In this document: one piece after another, positions 6,897-7,408 of the stretch
Layout: every line of letters starts with the position of its first letter
Numbering within the stretch: the stretch's first letter is position 1
Assembly (NCBI GenBank): GCA_003154555.1
Contig: PMDT01000080.1
Span: 232-7,639 of the forward strand
From: Spirochaetaceae bacterium
Lineage (GTDB): Bacteria > Spirochaetota > Spirochaetia > SZUA-6 > Fen-1364
Direction of reading: 5' to 3'
DNA length: 7,408 nucleotides
Program-made: the position numbers and the translations under genes
Notes under the pieces: generated by a model
Database searches by the model: none
Told to the model about the DNA's origin: nothing
Seen by the model: the letters and a program-made list of their open reading frames with translations, nothing else

Positions 6897-6926
6897 ATAA
6901 TATCGACAGAATCCCTCGAAGTTCAA
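6897..6926 (-). promoter_or_regulatory. Candidate sigma70-type promoter for the leftward operon
   Basis: On the minus strand TTGAAC (6926-6921, 4/6 to TTGACA) and TATTAT (6902-6897, 5/6 to TATAAT) are 18 bases apart. The predicted transcript would start near 6890, only a few bases before the ATG at 6885, so part of the GAAGG sequence might be lost; this makes the call tentative. It lies in the 116-bp divergent spacer 6886-7001, where I see no other gene, repeat or terminator. Confidence 0.4.
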
Positions 6927-6965
6927 GAAAGCCGCCGTCGGCATGGAGGTTGCGGGACGCCTGGA

Positions 6966-6994
6966 TTGCCATTCACACGACCGGCGTGTACGAT
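6966..6994 (+). promoter_or_regulatory. Candidate sigma70-type promoter for xseA, possibly leaderless
   Basis: TTGCCA (6966-6971, 5/6 to TTGACA) and TACGAT (6989-6994, 4/6 to TATAAT) are separated by the ideal 17 bases. The expected transcription start, about seven bases on, falls at or next to the xseA ATG at 7002. No Shine-Dalgarno sequence is seen before that ATG, which fits a leaderless message. Confidence 0.45.
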
Positions 6995-7001
6995 ACCCGG
7001 C

Positions 7002-7408
7002 ATGCCCGAGCGTACTGCGGAGCATGTCTTTTCCGTCGCTGAAATCACGCAGCTCATCAAATCGTCGCTGGAGGACGGCTTTCCCTGGGTAACCATCCAG
7101 GGTGAGATTTCCAATTTCCGTCCGTCCAGCGCCGGACACTGGTACTTCAGCCTCAAGGACCTCGATGCCATGATTTCCGTCGTGATGTTCCGCGGCCGGC
7201 TGGACACGGTCCGCTTCGAGCCGGCAGACGGAATGCTCGCCAAGGCGTCAGGGACGATCTCGGTCTACGCCAGGCGGGGCAACTACCAGCTCGTCTGCGA
7301 AACGCTGCTCAGGGCAGGCGAAGGGGACATCCTGGCGACGCTGGAGGCGCGAAAGCGGGCCCTCGCCGCCGAGGGCCTCTTCGATCTGGCAAAAAAAAAG
7401 CCGCTGCC
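7002..7408 (+). CDS. xseA: Exodeoxyribonuclease VII large subunit, N-terminal part (runs off right edge)
   Basis: The first 135 residues of XseA, the large subunit of exonuclease VII, which degrades single-stranded DNA from both ends into short oligonucleotides in the cytoplasm. The N-terminal OB-fold DNA-binding domain is clear: FSVAEITQLIK (10-20), VTIQGEISNFR (30-40), GHWYFSLKD (45-53) and VYARRGNYQLVCE (88-100). The linker into the catalytic domain follows: LEARKRALAAEGLFD (114-128) and KKKPL (131-135). The catalytic domain lies beyond the window. The ATG at 7002 puts the OB-fold at the usual distance from the N-terminus, and no ribosome binding site precedes it. A run of nine A bases (7391-7399) encodes the lysines. 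It is divergent from the glycan operon and probably unrelated to it in function. Confidence 0.93.
   Translation, partial: MPERTAEHVFSVAEITQLIKSSLEDGFPWVTIQGEISNFRPSSAGHWYFSLKDLDAMISVVMFRGRLDTVRFEPADGMLAKASGTISVYARRGNYQLVCETLLRAGEGDILATLEARKRALAAEGLFDLAKKKPL

Noticed and set aside
6885..6972. Upstream extension of the radical SAM gene to 6972
   Set aside because: The additional 29 residues are not domain-like, and the frame would cover the candidate promoter; ATG 6885 has GAAGG immediately upstream.

Overview
The window looks like chromosomal DNA from a GC-rich spirochaete, most likely a Spirochaetales/Treponema-like lineage. The main clue is the radical SAM protein at 5395-6885. Its layout (N-terminal nucleotidyltransferase-like region, CxxxCxxC radical SAM core, short four-cysteine SPASM tail ending in YTYNF) matches what I know as the spirochaete-restricted 'spiro-SPASM' family. 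The assignment comes from pattern recognition; no database was searched. Third codon positions are strongly G/C in all real genes, which explains the many long antisense shadow frames.

Layout: six genes read leftward in one very tight unit from about 6885 to the left edge. In transcription order they are a spiro-SPASM radical SAM protein; a degenerate family-2-like glycosyltransferase; an SpsF-type cytidylyltransferase; a large fusion of a PseG-like GT-B sugar hydrolase/transferase with a zinc-ribbon class I methyltransferase; an ATP-grasp ligase with an extra C-terminal domain; and the start of an exported N-acetylmuramoyl-L-alanine amidase cut by the window edge. Every junction is an overlap or a 1-base gap (26-base overlap, 1-base gap, 8-base overlap, 4-base GTGA overlap, 1-base gap), so translational coupling is likely. 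A 116-bp intergenic region (6886-7001) separates this unit from a divergent rightward gene, the 5' part of xseA (exonuclease VII large subunit), which runs off the right edge. It holds plausible back-to-back sigma70-type promoters.

How the genes may work together (inference): SpsF (sugar activation with CTP), PseG-like (UDP-sugar hydrolysis or glycosyl transfer), methyltransferase, GT2-like and ATP-grasp domains are all typical of pathways that build and decorate an unusual surface sugar, such as the nonulosonic acids found on flagellins. The radical SAM protein carries its own SpsF-like domain without the nucleotide-binding loop, next to a genuine SpsF two genes away. This suggests it handles the same activated sugar or a partner of it. 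I think this is an undercharacterised spirochaete glycan-modification locus, but no substrate can be read from the sequence. No tRNA, rRNA, CRISPR array, insertion sequence or clear terminator was found.
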